Shown here: positions 1 through 7,400 of the stretch, one piece after another
Layout: each line of letters opens with the position of its first letter
How positions within the stretch are numbered: position 1 is the first letter of the stretch
Assembly (NCBI GenBank): GCA_021202495.1
Contig: JAJQCX010000095.1
Location: 1 to 9,289 of the forward strand
Reading direction: 5' to 3'
DNA length: 9,289 nt
Source: Clostridia bacterium
GTDB taxonomy: Bacteria; Bacillota; Clostridia; UMGS1883
Translations under genes and position numbers: made by a program
Notes under the pieces: model-generated
Seen by the model: the letters and a program-made list of their open reading frames with translations, nothing else
The model's database searches: none
What the model was told of the DNA's origin: nothing

Positions 1-23
1 ACTTATATTAACCCCGCACAGTT

Positions 24-40
24 TTTAAATACGATTTAAA
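24..40. repeat. AT-rich perfect inverted repeat upstream of the CLC gene
   Basis: Two 7-base arms, TTTAAAT (24-30) and ATTTAAA (34-40), flank the 3-base centre ACG. The palindrome ends 28 bases before the proposed -35 hexamer of the CLC gene. It could be an operator, an UP-like AT-rich element or simply low-complexity DNA. The symmetry is directly visible; any function is a guess. Confidence 0.35.
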
Positions 41-68
41 TTTTGGTTTTAAAATTTCAAATTTCCCC

Positions 69-97
69 TTTACACAAACGACTTATTGTGATAAAGT
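69..97 (+). promoter_or_regulatory. Candidate sigma-A promoter for the CLC transporter gene
   Basis: TTTACA at 69-74 matches five of six bases of the -35 consensus. After a 17-base spacer comes TAAAGT at 92-97 (four of six), preceded by TG one base upstream (89-90), which makes an extended -10. Transcription would begin near 104, leaving a leader of about 48 bases that contains the hairpin at 110-132 and the GAGGTG ribosome binding site at 141-146. The spacing and extended -10 support it, but hexamer matches in AT-rich DNA are cheap. Confidence 0.45.
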
Positions 98-109
98 ACA
101 CAAAGCGAC

Positions 110-132
110 AAGGCTCAGCTTTGCTGTGCCTT
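110..132 (+). other. Small hairpin in the CLC gene leader
   Basis: AAGGC (110-114) pairs with GCCTT (128-132) and CAGC (116-119) with GCTG (123-126), with a T/T mismatch between the two helices and a TTT loop. It sits between the proposed transcription start and the ribosome binding site. No run of T follows it, so it is not an intrinsic terminator. It could stabilise the mRNA 5' end. I looked for the conserved parts of the crcB fluoride riboswitch here and did not recognise them. Confidence 0.4.
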
Positions 133-151
133 AAAATACTGAGGTGTTTTC

Positions 152-1384
152 ATGAATTTCAAGGAACGATTTGCACATCTTTCTTCATATACTCTCACAA
201 CCGCAAAATGGCTGCTGTGCGCTCTCATTGTGGGCGGCGTTTGCGGCGTGGCGGGCGTTGTTTTTCACTATTGTGTTGAATACGCGACCGAATTTCGCCA
301 ATCGCACACATATCTTCTTTTCGCCCTGCCTGTTGCCGGCATTTTGATTGTTTTTCTTTATTCAATTTTTCATATGCAAAACAGCCGCGGCACCGACGCG
401 GTAATTTCCGCCGCCCGTGCCTCCGAGCGCGTGCCCATTGTCATCGCACCGCTCATTGTGGTCACAACTGCGCTGACGCATCTTTGCGGCGGCAGTGCCG
501 GACGCGAGGGCGCGGCGCTTCAAATAGGCGGCAGCATCGGTTCAAATTTAGGCGTTCTCTTTAAGATAAAAGCCGAGGAGCTTTGTATAATGACAATGTG
601 CGGTATGAGCGCCGTTTTCAGCGCCGTTTTCGGCACTCCGCTCACCGCCGCTGTTTTCAGCGTCGAGGTAGCCTCGGTCGGGGAAATGCACTACACCGCG
701 CTTTTCCCATGTATCATTTCATCAATCACCGCTTTTTCAATTGCACGGCTCGCGGGCGTTGGCGCCACAAGCTTTGCCATTGCGTCTTTCCCCACGCTTA
801 ACATACTCGACCTCGGAAGAGTTGTCTTGGCTGCGGCACTCTGTGCACTTTTGAGCGCTGTTTTTGTCTTTTTAATGCACAACGCTTCGCATTATTCGGC
901 AAAATTCATCCCCAATCCGTATATCAAAATTCTCTGCGGCGCGGCGCTTGTAATTATTATCTCGCTTCTGCTTCGCACAAATGATTATAACGGCGTCGGC
1001 ATGGACGTTATCTCGCGGGCGATAAATGATGGGCAGGCTCACCCACTCGCCTTTCTCTTCAAAATTATTCTCACGGTAATAACGCTTTCCTCCGGCTTTA
1101 AAGGCGGCGAAATCGTACCCTCGTTTTTCATCGGCTCAACCTTCGGCGCGGCAATCGCCCCGCTCATCGGGCTTGATGCGTCATTTGGCGCGGGCATATG
1201 TCTTGTCGCTTTCTTCTGCGGCGTTGTCAATTGCCCCATCGCGTCAATCATTTTAAGCGTCGAGCTTTTCGGCAGCAACAGTATTTTATATTTTGCCGCC
1301 GCTGCCGCCGTCAGCTACCTCATGAGCGGCTATTACAGCCTCTATTCCGAACAAAAAATAATCTACTCCAAAACGGACTTTTAA
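152..1384 (+). CDS. CLC-family anion channel/antiporter, divergent filter motifs
   Basis: A 410-residue polytopic membrane protein of the CLC chloride channel/antiporter family, with no C-terminal CBS domains. The ATG at 152 has GAGGTG at 141-146. Visible family landmarks: a GREGA loop at residues 117-121 whose Glu119 corresponds to the external gating glutamate; a PLTAAVFSVE helix at 163-172; and a GGEIVP loop around Glu320 replacing the usual GGIFAP. A C-terminal tyrosine-rich segment (Tyr394, 395, 398) probably supplies the pore tyrosine. The classic GSGIP loop reads NSRGTD (77-82), and the internal proton glutamate (Glu203 of E. coli ClcA) aligns with Val173. The helix-N glutamate resembles the fluoride-exporting CLC-F branch. 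The family call is safe; the ion carried is not decided by the sequence. Gene order places it just ahead of trkA-trkH, suggesting an ion-homeostasis cluster. Confidence 0.9.
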   Translation: MNFKERFAHLSSYTLTTAKWLLCALIVGGVCGVAGVVFHYCVEYATEFRQSHTYLLFALPVAGILIVFLYSIFHMQNSRGTDAVISAARASERVPIVIAPLIVVTTALTHLCGGSAGREGAALQIGGSIGSNLGVLFKIKAEELCIMTMCGMSAVFSAVFGTPLTAAVFSVEVASVGEMHYTALFPCIISSITAFSIARLAGVGATSFAIASFPTLNILDLGRVVLAAALCALLSAVFVFLMHNASHYSAKFIPNPYIKILCGAALVIIISLLLRTNDYNGVGMDVISRAINDGQAHPLAFLFKIILTVITLSSGFKGGEIVPSFFIGSTFGAAIAPLIGLDASFGAGICLVAFFCGVVNCPIASIILSVELFGSNSILYFAAAAAVSYLMSGYYSLYSEQKIIYSKTDF

Positions 1385-1471
1385 CAAGCGTCCCGCTTGA
1401 CCGTCCTTATAATTCCCTCCCCGCGCCTTTGGCGTGACTGAGGGGTCTCAAATTCCGCTTCGCGGGATTTG
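1385..1471. repeat. Three consecutive hairpins between the CLC gene and trkA
   Basis: Hairpin A starts one base after the CLC stop: CAAGCG (1385-1390) and CGCTTG (1394-1399), loop TCC. Hairpin B has an outer helix CCCTC (1415-1419) with GAGGG (1440-1444) and an inner helix CGCGCC (1422-1427) with GGCGTG (1431-1436) around TTT. Hairpin C is a 10-bp stem, 1449-1458 with 1462-1471, with one G-T pair and loop TTC. None is followed by a T-run, so they are not typical terminators and trkA may be read through from the CLC promoter. The GAGGGG/GGCG style and the AT-rich tail at 1472-1497 (repeated AATT steps) resemble dispersed intergenic repeats of Clostridia genomes; that resemblance is from memory. 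They could also be mRNA-stabilising structures. Confidence 0.55.
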
Positions 1472-1504
1472 TACCATAATTGCTAATTCCTAATTGTCAC
1501 GAAA

Positions 1505-1508
1505 GGAG
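1505..1508 (+). promoter_or_regulatory. Ribosome binding site of trkA
   Basis: GGAG inside AAAGGAG (1502-1508) lies 8 bases before the ATG at 1517. This fixes the start of trkA, whose protein begins directly with a nucleotide-binding fold. Confidence 0.75.
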
Positions 1509-1516
1509 CTTCCTTT

Positions 1517-2899
1517 ATGAATATAATAATCGTCGGCGGCGGAAAAGTCGGGCTCACTCTTGCAGAGCAGCTCGGCGCTGAAGGTCACGAAATAACTCTT
1601 TTGGATAAAAACCGCAGCGTTGTTGAAAAAGCTGTCGGCTCACTCGACATTCAGGGCATCGTCGGCAGCGGCACATCGTATAACGCGCAGATCGAAGCCG
1701 GCATCAAAGAGGCGGACATTCTCATCGCCGTCACGGACAACGACGAAACAAGCCTTTTGAGCTGCCTTATCGCGAAAAAGGCGGGCGACTGCAAAACAAT
1801 AGCCCGCGTCCGCAACCCCGAATACTATTCGGAAATACGCTTTATTAAAGAGGAGTTGGGCTTGGCACTCGCCATCAACCCCGACATCACCGCCGCGGCG
1901 GAAATTGAGCGCCTTATTCAAATTCCCTCCGCGCTCGAGGTTGACACCTTCGCAAAAGGCCGCGTCACGATAATCCGCATCCAAATTCCGCACAATTCCC
2001 CCCTCGACGGGCTTTCGCTCACCGATTTACATTCCAAAATTTCCGAGCATATTCTCGCCTGCATCGTCGAACACGGCGACGAAATTCTCATTCCCAACGG
2101 CTCGACAATACTTCACGAAGGGGATTTTATTTCCGCAATCATTCCTCTTTCCAACGTTCGCTCCATTTTGCGCAAAATAGGCATCGACTACGCCCCAATT
2201 AAATCAATCATGATTGCCGGCGGCAGCAAGGTCGCATATTATCTCTCCTTAAAGCTCTTAAATTCCAAAATTCGCGTAAAAATTATCGAGCGAGACGAAA
2301 AGCGCTGTGAGGAGCTCAGCACGCTTTTGCCCGGCGCAATGGTTCTCTGCGGCGACGCCTCGGACGAGGAATTTTTGGAGGAGGAGGGCATCGGCGCGGT
2401 TGACGCCTTCATCTCCCTCACCGATTTTGACGAGGCGAATATCCTAATGTCGCTCTATGCCCACGAACGCTCCAAGGCAAAGGTTATCACCAAAATAAGC
2501 CACATTTCATTTGAAAGAATATTGGGCACAATCCCCATCGGCGTGCCAATCTACCCAAAGCAGATAACCGCCGAAAGAATAACGCAGTACGTCCGCGCCC
2601 TCAGCAATTCCTCGGATGATGAAGAAATCACGGCGCTCTACAAGCTCGCAAACGGCAGAGCCGAAGCGCTTGAGCTTTTGGTTGATCAAAAGGCGGCAGA
2701 TAAAAAGCTTGTCGGCGTTCCGTTGGCGTCGCTGCGCATAAGGCAAGACGTTTTGCTCGGCTGCATCAACCGCAAAGGTCGCCTCATAACCCCGTGCGGC
2801 TCCGACACAATGGAGGTCGGCGACACCGTCATTGTCGTCACCACCGCGGTCAAAACAAACAGAATTTCAAATCTTTCCGACATATTGGAAAAGAGGTAA
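1517..2899 (+). CDS. trkA: Trk potassium uptake system regulatory subunit TrkA
   Basis: A 460-residue cytoplasmic peripheral subunit that gates the TrkH potassium channel by binding NAD(H) or adenine nucleotides. It has the full double arrangement of E. coli-type TrkA: two RCK_N Rossmann folds, each followed by an RCK_C domain. The first fold starts at residue 2 with GGGKVG (7-12) and an acidic residue at the end of strand 2 (Asp30). The second starts near residue 230 with GGSKVA (235-240) and Glu258. RCK_C domains occupy roughly 136-225 and 370-455. The last glycine of the second dinucleotide motif is alanine, so the second site may bind ligand differently or weakly. The length (460, against 458 for E. 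coli TrkA) indicates an intact protein. trkH follows 8 bases after the stop, so the two are almost certainly co-transcribed and work as one complex. Confidence 0.95.
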   Translation: MNIIIVGGGKVGLTLAEQLGAEGHEITLLDKNRSVVEKAVGSLDIQGIVGSGTSYNAQIEAGIKEADILIAVTDNDETSLLSCLIAKKAGDCKTIARVRNPEYYSEIRFIKEELGLALAINPDITAAAEIERLIQIPSALEVDTFAKGRVTIIRIQIPHNSPLDGLSLTDLHSKISEHILACIVEHGDEILIPNGSTILHEGDFISAIIPLSNVRSILRKIGIDYAPIKSIMIAGGSKVAYYLSLKLLNSKIRVKIIERDEKRCEELSTLLPGAMVLCGDASDEEFLEEEGIGAVDAFISLTDFDEANILMSLYAHERSKAKVITKISHISFERILGTIPIGVPIYPKQITAERITQYVRALSNSSDDEEITALYKLANGRAEALELLVDQKAADKKLVGVPLASLRIRQDVLLGCINRKGRLITPCGSDTMEVGDTVIVVTTAVKTNRISNLSDILEKR

Positions 2900-2907
2900 T
2901 ACTAATA

Positions 2908-4347
2908 ATGAATTTTGCCATCATTCGCTACATTTCCGGCTGGGCAATCCTCGCGGTTTCAGCGTTCATGCTCCTGCCGCTTTTGGTGAGCATTATCTAT
3001 CGTGAATATAATTCCGCTCTCGTCTTTTTGCTCTGCACCGTCATTTTTGGTGCGATAGGCTTTCTCCTTCGCCTCAAGCGCCCAAAAAATCACCGTTTCT
3101 TCGCCTGTGAAGGCTTCATTTCGGTGTCGCTTGCGTGGATATTGATTTCGCTCATCGGCGCCGTTCCCTTTTGCGTTTCGGGGCAAATCCCCTCATATAT
3201 CGACGCCGTGTTTGAAATTATTTCGGGCTTCACCACCACCGGCGCGAGCATTTTGACCGATCTTTCGGTTCTTTCCCACGGAATGTCGTTCTGGCGCTGC
3301 TTTTCCCACTGGATAGGTGGCATGGGCGTGCTCGTCTTTCTTTTGGCTGTCATTCCCGCCCTCGGCGGTCAGGGAATTTACTTTATGAAAGCCGAAAGCA
3401 CGGGGCCCAGTGTGGGCAAGCTCGTTCCCAAGGTCAAAGAAAGCGCAAAAATTTTGTATATTATTTATTTTTCCCTCACCGTGCTGCAGGTTATTTTGCT
3501 TGTGATAGCACGCATGCCGCTTTTTGACGCTCTCTGTATCACCTTCGGCACCGCGGGCACCGGCGGCTTTGCCGTTTTGGGCGATTCCATTGCATCCTAC
3601 TCTGCCGCTGCAAAGATAATTATAACCGTATTCATGCTCCTTTTCGGTGTGAATTTTAATGTATATTTTCTCATTCTCGTCAGAAAATTCAAGGACGCCT
3701 TTTCAAATGAGGAGCTTCGCTGGTATCTCATCATCTATTTTGCCGCCACCGCAATTGTGGGCTGCTCGCTCTTTTTCTCCGCGCCCAAGCATTTCAATCT
3801 TATAGACATCTTTTTCCAAACGTCAAGCATCATGACGACAACCGGCTTTATGACGACTGATTATAACTTTTGGACGCCGCTTGCAAAATGCGTGCTCGTC
3901 ATTTTGATGTTTATCGGCGCGTGCGCCGGCTCCACCGGCGGCGGAATTAAGGTTTCCCGCTTTGTTATATATGCCAAAACGGTCAAAAAACAGTTTTCCG
4001 CCTTAACCCACCCCCAAAACGTCAAAATTCTCCGCATGGATTCAAAGCCCATCTCCCATGAGGTTATCCGAATTGTAAATGTGTACTTTGCGACATATAT
4101 ATTGGTTTTCACATTTTCGCTTCTTTTAGTCCTCGTAGACGGCTTTGACCTCGTCACCTCCTTCACCGCCGTCGCCGCCACACTAAACAACATCGGCCCC
4201 GGTCTTGAAATCGTAGGTCCCACCGGCAACTACGCCGCCTTCTCCCCCTTCGTCAAGATTGTCTTGTCACTTGATATGTTAGCGGGCAGACTTGAACTCT
4301 TCCCCCTGATAGTCTTCTTCTATCCCCCCGCCTGGCGAAGAAATTAA
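2908..4347 (+). CDS. trkH: Trk potassium uptake system membrane subunit TrkH
   Basis: A 479-residue polytopic membrane protein forming the potassium pathway of the Trk/Ktr system. Four pore loops are visible with their filter glycines: TTTGAS (109-114, Gly112), GTAGTGGF (214-221), MTTTGF (309-314, Gly313) and LNNIGPG (426-432, Gly430). A GSTGGGIK stretch follows the third loop, as in TrkH proteins. The C-terminus (GRLELFPL, then a Pro-Pro-Ala-Trp-Arg tail) matches the usual family end, so the gene is complete. I chose the ATG at 2908. An open frame extends upstream to 2794, but the extra 38 residues are His/Arg-rich, overlap trkA and lack membrane character. AGAGG at 2892-2896, overlapping the end of trkA, supplies the ribosome binding site at a slightly long spacing of 11 bases. 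It pairs functionally with TrkA just upstream. Confidence 0.95.
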   Translation: MNFAIIRYISGWAILAVSAFMLLPLLVSIIYREYNSALVFLLCTVIFGAIGFLLRLKRPKNHRFFACEGFISVSLAWILISLIGAVPFCVSGQIPSYIDAVFEIISGFTTTGASILTDLSVLSHGMSFWRCFSHWIGGMGVLVFLLAVIPALGGQGIYFMKAESTGPSVGKLVPKVKESAKILYIIYFSLTVLQVILLVIARMPLFDALCITFGTAGTGGFAVLGDSIASYSAAAKIIITVFMLLFGVNFNVYFLILVRKFKDAFSNEELRWYLIIYFAATAIVGCSLFFSAPKHFNLIDIFFQTSSIMTTTGFMTTDYNFWTPLAKCVLVILMFIGACAGSTGGGIKVSRFVIYAKTVKKQFSALTHPQNVKILRMDSKPISHEVIRIVNVYFATYILVFTFSLLLVLVDGFDLVTSFTAVAATLNNIGPGLEIVGPTGNYAAFSPFVKIVLSLDMLAGRLELFPLIVFFYPPAWRRN

Positions 4348-4366
4348 AAATTCAAATTGTCTATTC

Positions 4367-4394
4367 AAAATGCGCCCCACCCGGCGCATTTTTT
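4367..4394 (+). terminator. Intrinsic terminator after trkH
   Basis: A perfect 10-bp stem, AAAATGCGCC (4367-4376) with GGCGCATTTT (4383-4392), encloses the loop CCACCC and runs into six T residues (4389-4394). It lies 20 bases after the trkH stop and closes the transport cluster. It also insulates the following surface-protein gene, which needs its own promoter. Confidence 0.9.
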
Positions 4395-4406
4395 GTATAA
4401 AAATTA

Positions 4407-4435
4407 TTGCATTTATCACAGAAATATGCTAATAT
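4407..4435 (+). promoter_or_regulatory. Candidate promoter of the LRR surface protein gene
   Basis: TTGCAT at 4407-4412 (four of six) and TAATAT at 4430-4435 (four of six) are separated by exactly 17 bases. The site lies just after the trkH terminator and about 50 bases upstream of the chosen ATG at 4484, in a gap that must contain a promoter if the terminator works. The predicted start near 4442 gives a short leader carrying the T8G6 tract. Confidence 0.45.
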
Positions 4436-4461
4436 GGTTGCATAACACTATTGCTTCAAAA

Positions 4462-4475
4462 TTTTTTTTGGGGGG
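4462..4475 (+). promoter_or_regulatory. T8G6 tract forming the unusual ribosome binding site
   Basis: Eight T residues (4462-4469) run directly into six G residues (4470-4475), which end 8 bases before the ATG at 4484. The G run is the only purine-rich stretch at ribosome-binding distance, so it probably acts as the Shine-Dalgarno sequence through G-C and G-U pairs. Adjacent homopolymers are prone to slippage, so the strength or spacing of this site could vary between cells. Confidence 0.5.
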
Positions 4476-4483
4476 CATCATCA

Positions 4484-7400
4484 ATGACAAAAACAAAACG
4501 TATTTATACTGTACTCATGTGTATTACAATGATTTTCTCTATCATTCCCGTAATAACCATTTCAGCTGCAAACACATGCGGAAACAATTTGACTTGGACG
4601 TTTGATTACACCATCGGCACATTAACGATAAGCGGAACGGGCGACATGTATGATTACGGCGAGTATGATTATGTTTATGATGAATTAAGCGGTGATTTCT
4701 ATGAAACTCTAACATCCGCTCCTTGGGATGGCTACAGTATTACAACTGTCATAATAGAAGATGGAGTAACAAGCATCGGAAATTACGCATTTGACGGGTG
4801 CAGTCGCCTCACAAGTGTAACAATTGGGAACAGTGTTACAAATATAGGTGATTATGCATTTTCAGACTGTACCAGTCTAACGAGTATAATAATCCCCGAT
4901 AATGTGACAAGTATCGGTGAATGGGCATTTCGCTATTGCAGCAGTTTGTCAACCTTAATTATTGGCTCCGGTGTAACGAGCATAGACAGCTATGCATTTT
5001 TCCAATGCAGCGCATTACAAAATGTTACAATTCCCTACGGAGTAACAAGCATCAGTAGCCGGACATTTTCCGGCTGCAGCAGCTTAACAAGCGTGACAAT
5101 CCCCAACAGTGTGACAAGTATCGGCAGCACCGCATTTAGTGGCTGCACCGCTTTGGCAAGTGTAACAATACCTAACAGCGTAACACGCATTGAAACAAAC
5201 GCTTTTAATGCGTGCAAAAATCTTACCAGCATTACGATACCGGCAAGCGTAACATACGTTGACGGAGGTGCATTTAGTGGTTGCGGAAGTTTGAATATAT
5301 CTGTGGCATCTGGCAATCAATACTATAGCAGCGCTGACGGTATTCTCTTTAACAAAAATCAAACCTCTCTCCTCGCGTATGCAAAAGACGCTATTTGTTC
5401 GACATATACAATTCCAACCGGTATAACGTATATTGGGGGGAGTGCGTTTAGCAATTGCCAAAACTTAACAAGCATAACAATTCCCAACAGCGTGACAAGC
5501 ATTGGTGATAGTGCGTTTTCTTACTGCAAAGAATTAACCGAAATAACGATTCCCGGCAGTGTGACGAGCATTGGCAGTGGATTGTTTTATTTCTGTGATA
5601 ACCTATCATACGTAACCTTAGGTAGTGGTGTGACTACTATTGCTCTTAATATGTTTTGTTATTGCAGCAATCTGACAACTGTAACAATACCAAACAGCGT
5701 TACAGGCATTAGATGGGGCGCATTTTACGACTGTACGGCTCTTACTGACATATATTACAACGGCAGCAAAGATGATTGGGATGCTATAAATATCGACAGC
5801 TCAAATAACACATACCTCACAAATGCCACAATACATTGTAATAAAATTACATCTTTTGACACAACACAGGACATTTGGAATTTTTCAAATAACAGCAGCA
5901 CATTCGGAGCAAACAGCGAAGGCTATCAAATTCTCAGAATTGATTACGAACGGCTTATTTCCAATCTTTCTTCTACTGAAAGGACGAGCATTACTACAAG
6001 CGGCGTATTGTTAAATTACAATGTTATCGAAGATGGTTCATACCGTTTTCTTCCTGCTTTCAATCTTTCCTATTGTGATTGGGGCGGTTCATGCTACGGA
6101 ATGTCATCATGGGTCTGCTTGGCAAAAAACAATAAAATAAGCTCCACTGATATCGACGCCTCTGCCGCCACCCTCTATGACGTTGATTTTTCCCTGAAAA
6201 CGGAATCGGCAATAAATTATTATCACTGTCAACAATATTTAACTTCAGCTGTCAATCAAATGAGTCGTTTCATGAGCCTGTCTCAATATCAGCAAATTCA
6301 AAACCTAGAAACTATTGCAGAAAGCGCCAACAACGGCGGTTCACCATTTCTAATAGGTTTAAATTGGTATAAATACTTCAATGCCGATGGAAGCTGTGAC
6401 ACTGATAGCGCCGTAGGACATGCCGTTGTCGGCTATGGTCTTGAAAAAGGAACCTTTTATTGTACCGAACCGAGCGGATCAACCGGCACCTATGACCGCA
6501 AGGTTTTGATTTACGACTGTTCGTATCCGAATGGCGGTGACAATTTTGATTTATACTATAACTCTTCCAACGGAAAGTGGTGCATTCCGGGTTGGGGCAT
6601 TGTCAGCACAAGCAGCCAAACAATGAATAATATTTATAATAACGGAATATTCATTTTAATCACATCAGATACATCAATAATCAATTCCATTGATTACAAC
6701 ACCGGCAAAATAAGCGAAGAAGTCTACGCCGCAGAAAACAACACTGTTTTCACCACTCTCTCCGATGCCTCCTACACCATTTCATGGGGCGATTATTCCT
6801 ACACCATCGAAGGCTTAACCGTCACCGAAAATACGAGCGATGAAGATATTTATGTCATTATGTCCGCAAATATCGACACCGACGGAAATTCTCACGAATC
6901 GACGGCATCCATCGTTTTACCGAGCGGCGACTATTCCTACACTGTCACATCCGACGACAGTCTTGCTTTCAGCATAAATTACGGCGACCATCTCGAAACC
7001 GTAACATCTGCCTCCGGCGGCACGGTTACTTTTAATGCCGACGGCGAAACCTCCGTTTCACTCGATAACGCGGCGGACTGCACAATCAGTCTCACTTCTA
7101 ACGACCTCACCACCGCATACGACACATTCGTTGTCACAAGTGCCGAAGCCTCCGAGGTCACAGCTTCGCTTGCCGACAGCGGAATGCTTGTAACAAGCGA
7201 CAATTCTAATGATGTTTCTGTTTTCGGGCTTAACGCCTCCGACAGCACTGGCATTGCAATTGCCGAAAGCAGTGAAAACATGCTTATCACCGAAAACGAT
7301 GACGGAACGCTCTCCGCGTGGTCGGACGAGGACAGCAGCGGCGAATACACCACACCGATTGAATCGGAAATAATTGTGACAACATGGGCGATCACCGGCT

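Noticed and set aside
1..151. Fluoride riboswitch upstream of the CLC gene
   Set aside because: I looked because of the CLC-F-like residues, but the conserved crcB-motif segments are not recognisable; only a simple hairpin and AT-rich DNA are present.
1408..1413. Perfect TATAAT as a trkA promoter
   Set aside because: No acceptable -35 lies 16-18 bases upstream (CAAGCG at 1385-1390). TTGACC at 1397 is only 5 bases away, and hairpin structure overlaps it.
2794..2907. Upstream in-frame extension of trkH
   Set aside because: The 38 extra residues are His/Arg-rich, overlap trkA in another frame and have no TrkH counterpart; the ATG at 2908 starts a normal hydrophobic N-terminus.
4451..4483. TTG start for the LRR protein, 11 residues earlier
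   Set aside because: It would put the T8G6 tract inside the coding region and leave the signal peptide with a hydrophobic pre-extension. The ATG at 4484 has a G-run at proper spacing and a standard signal peptide.
4742..5743. CRISPR-like array
   Set aside because: The regular spacing is in-frame coding for leucine-rich repeats with no unique spacers.
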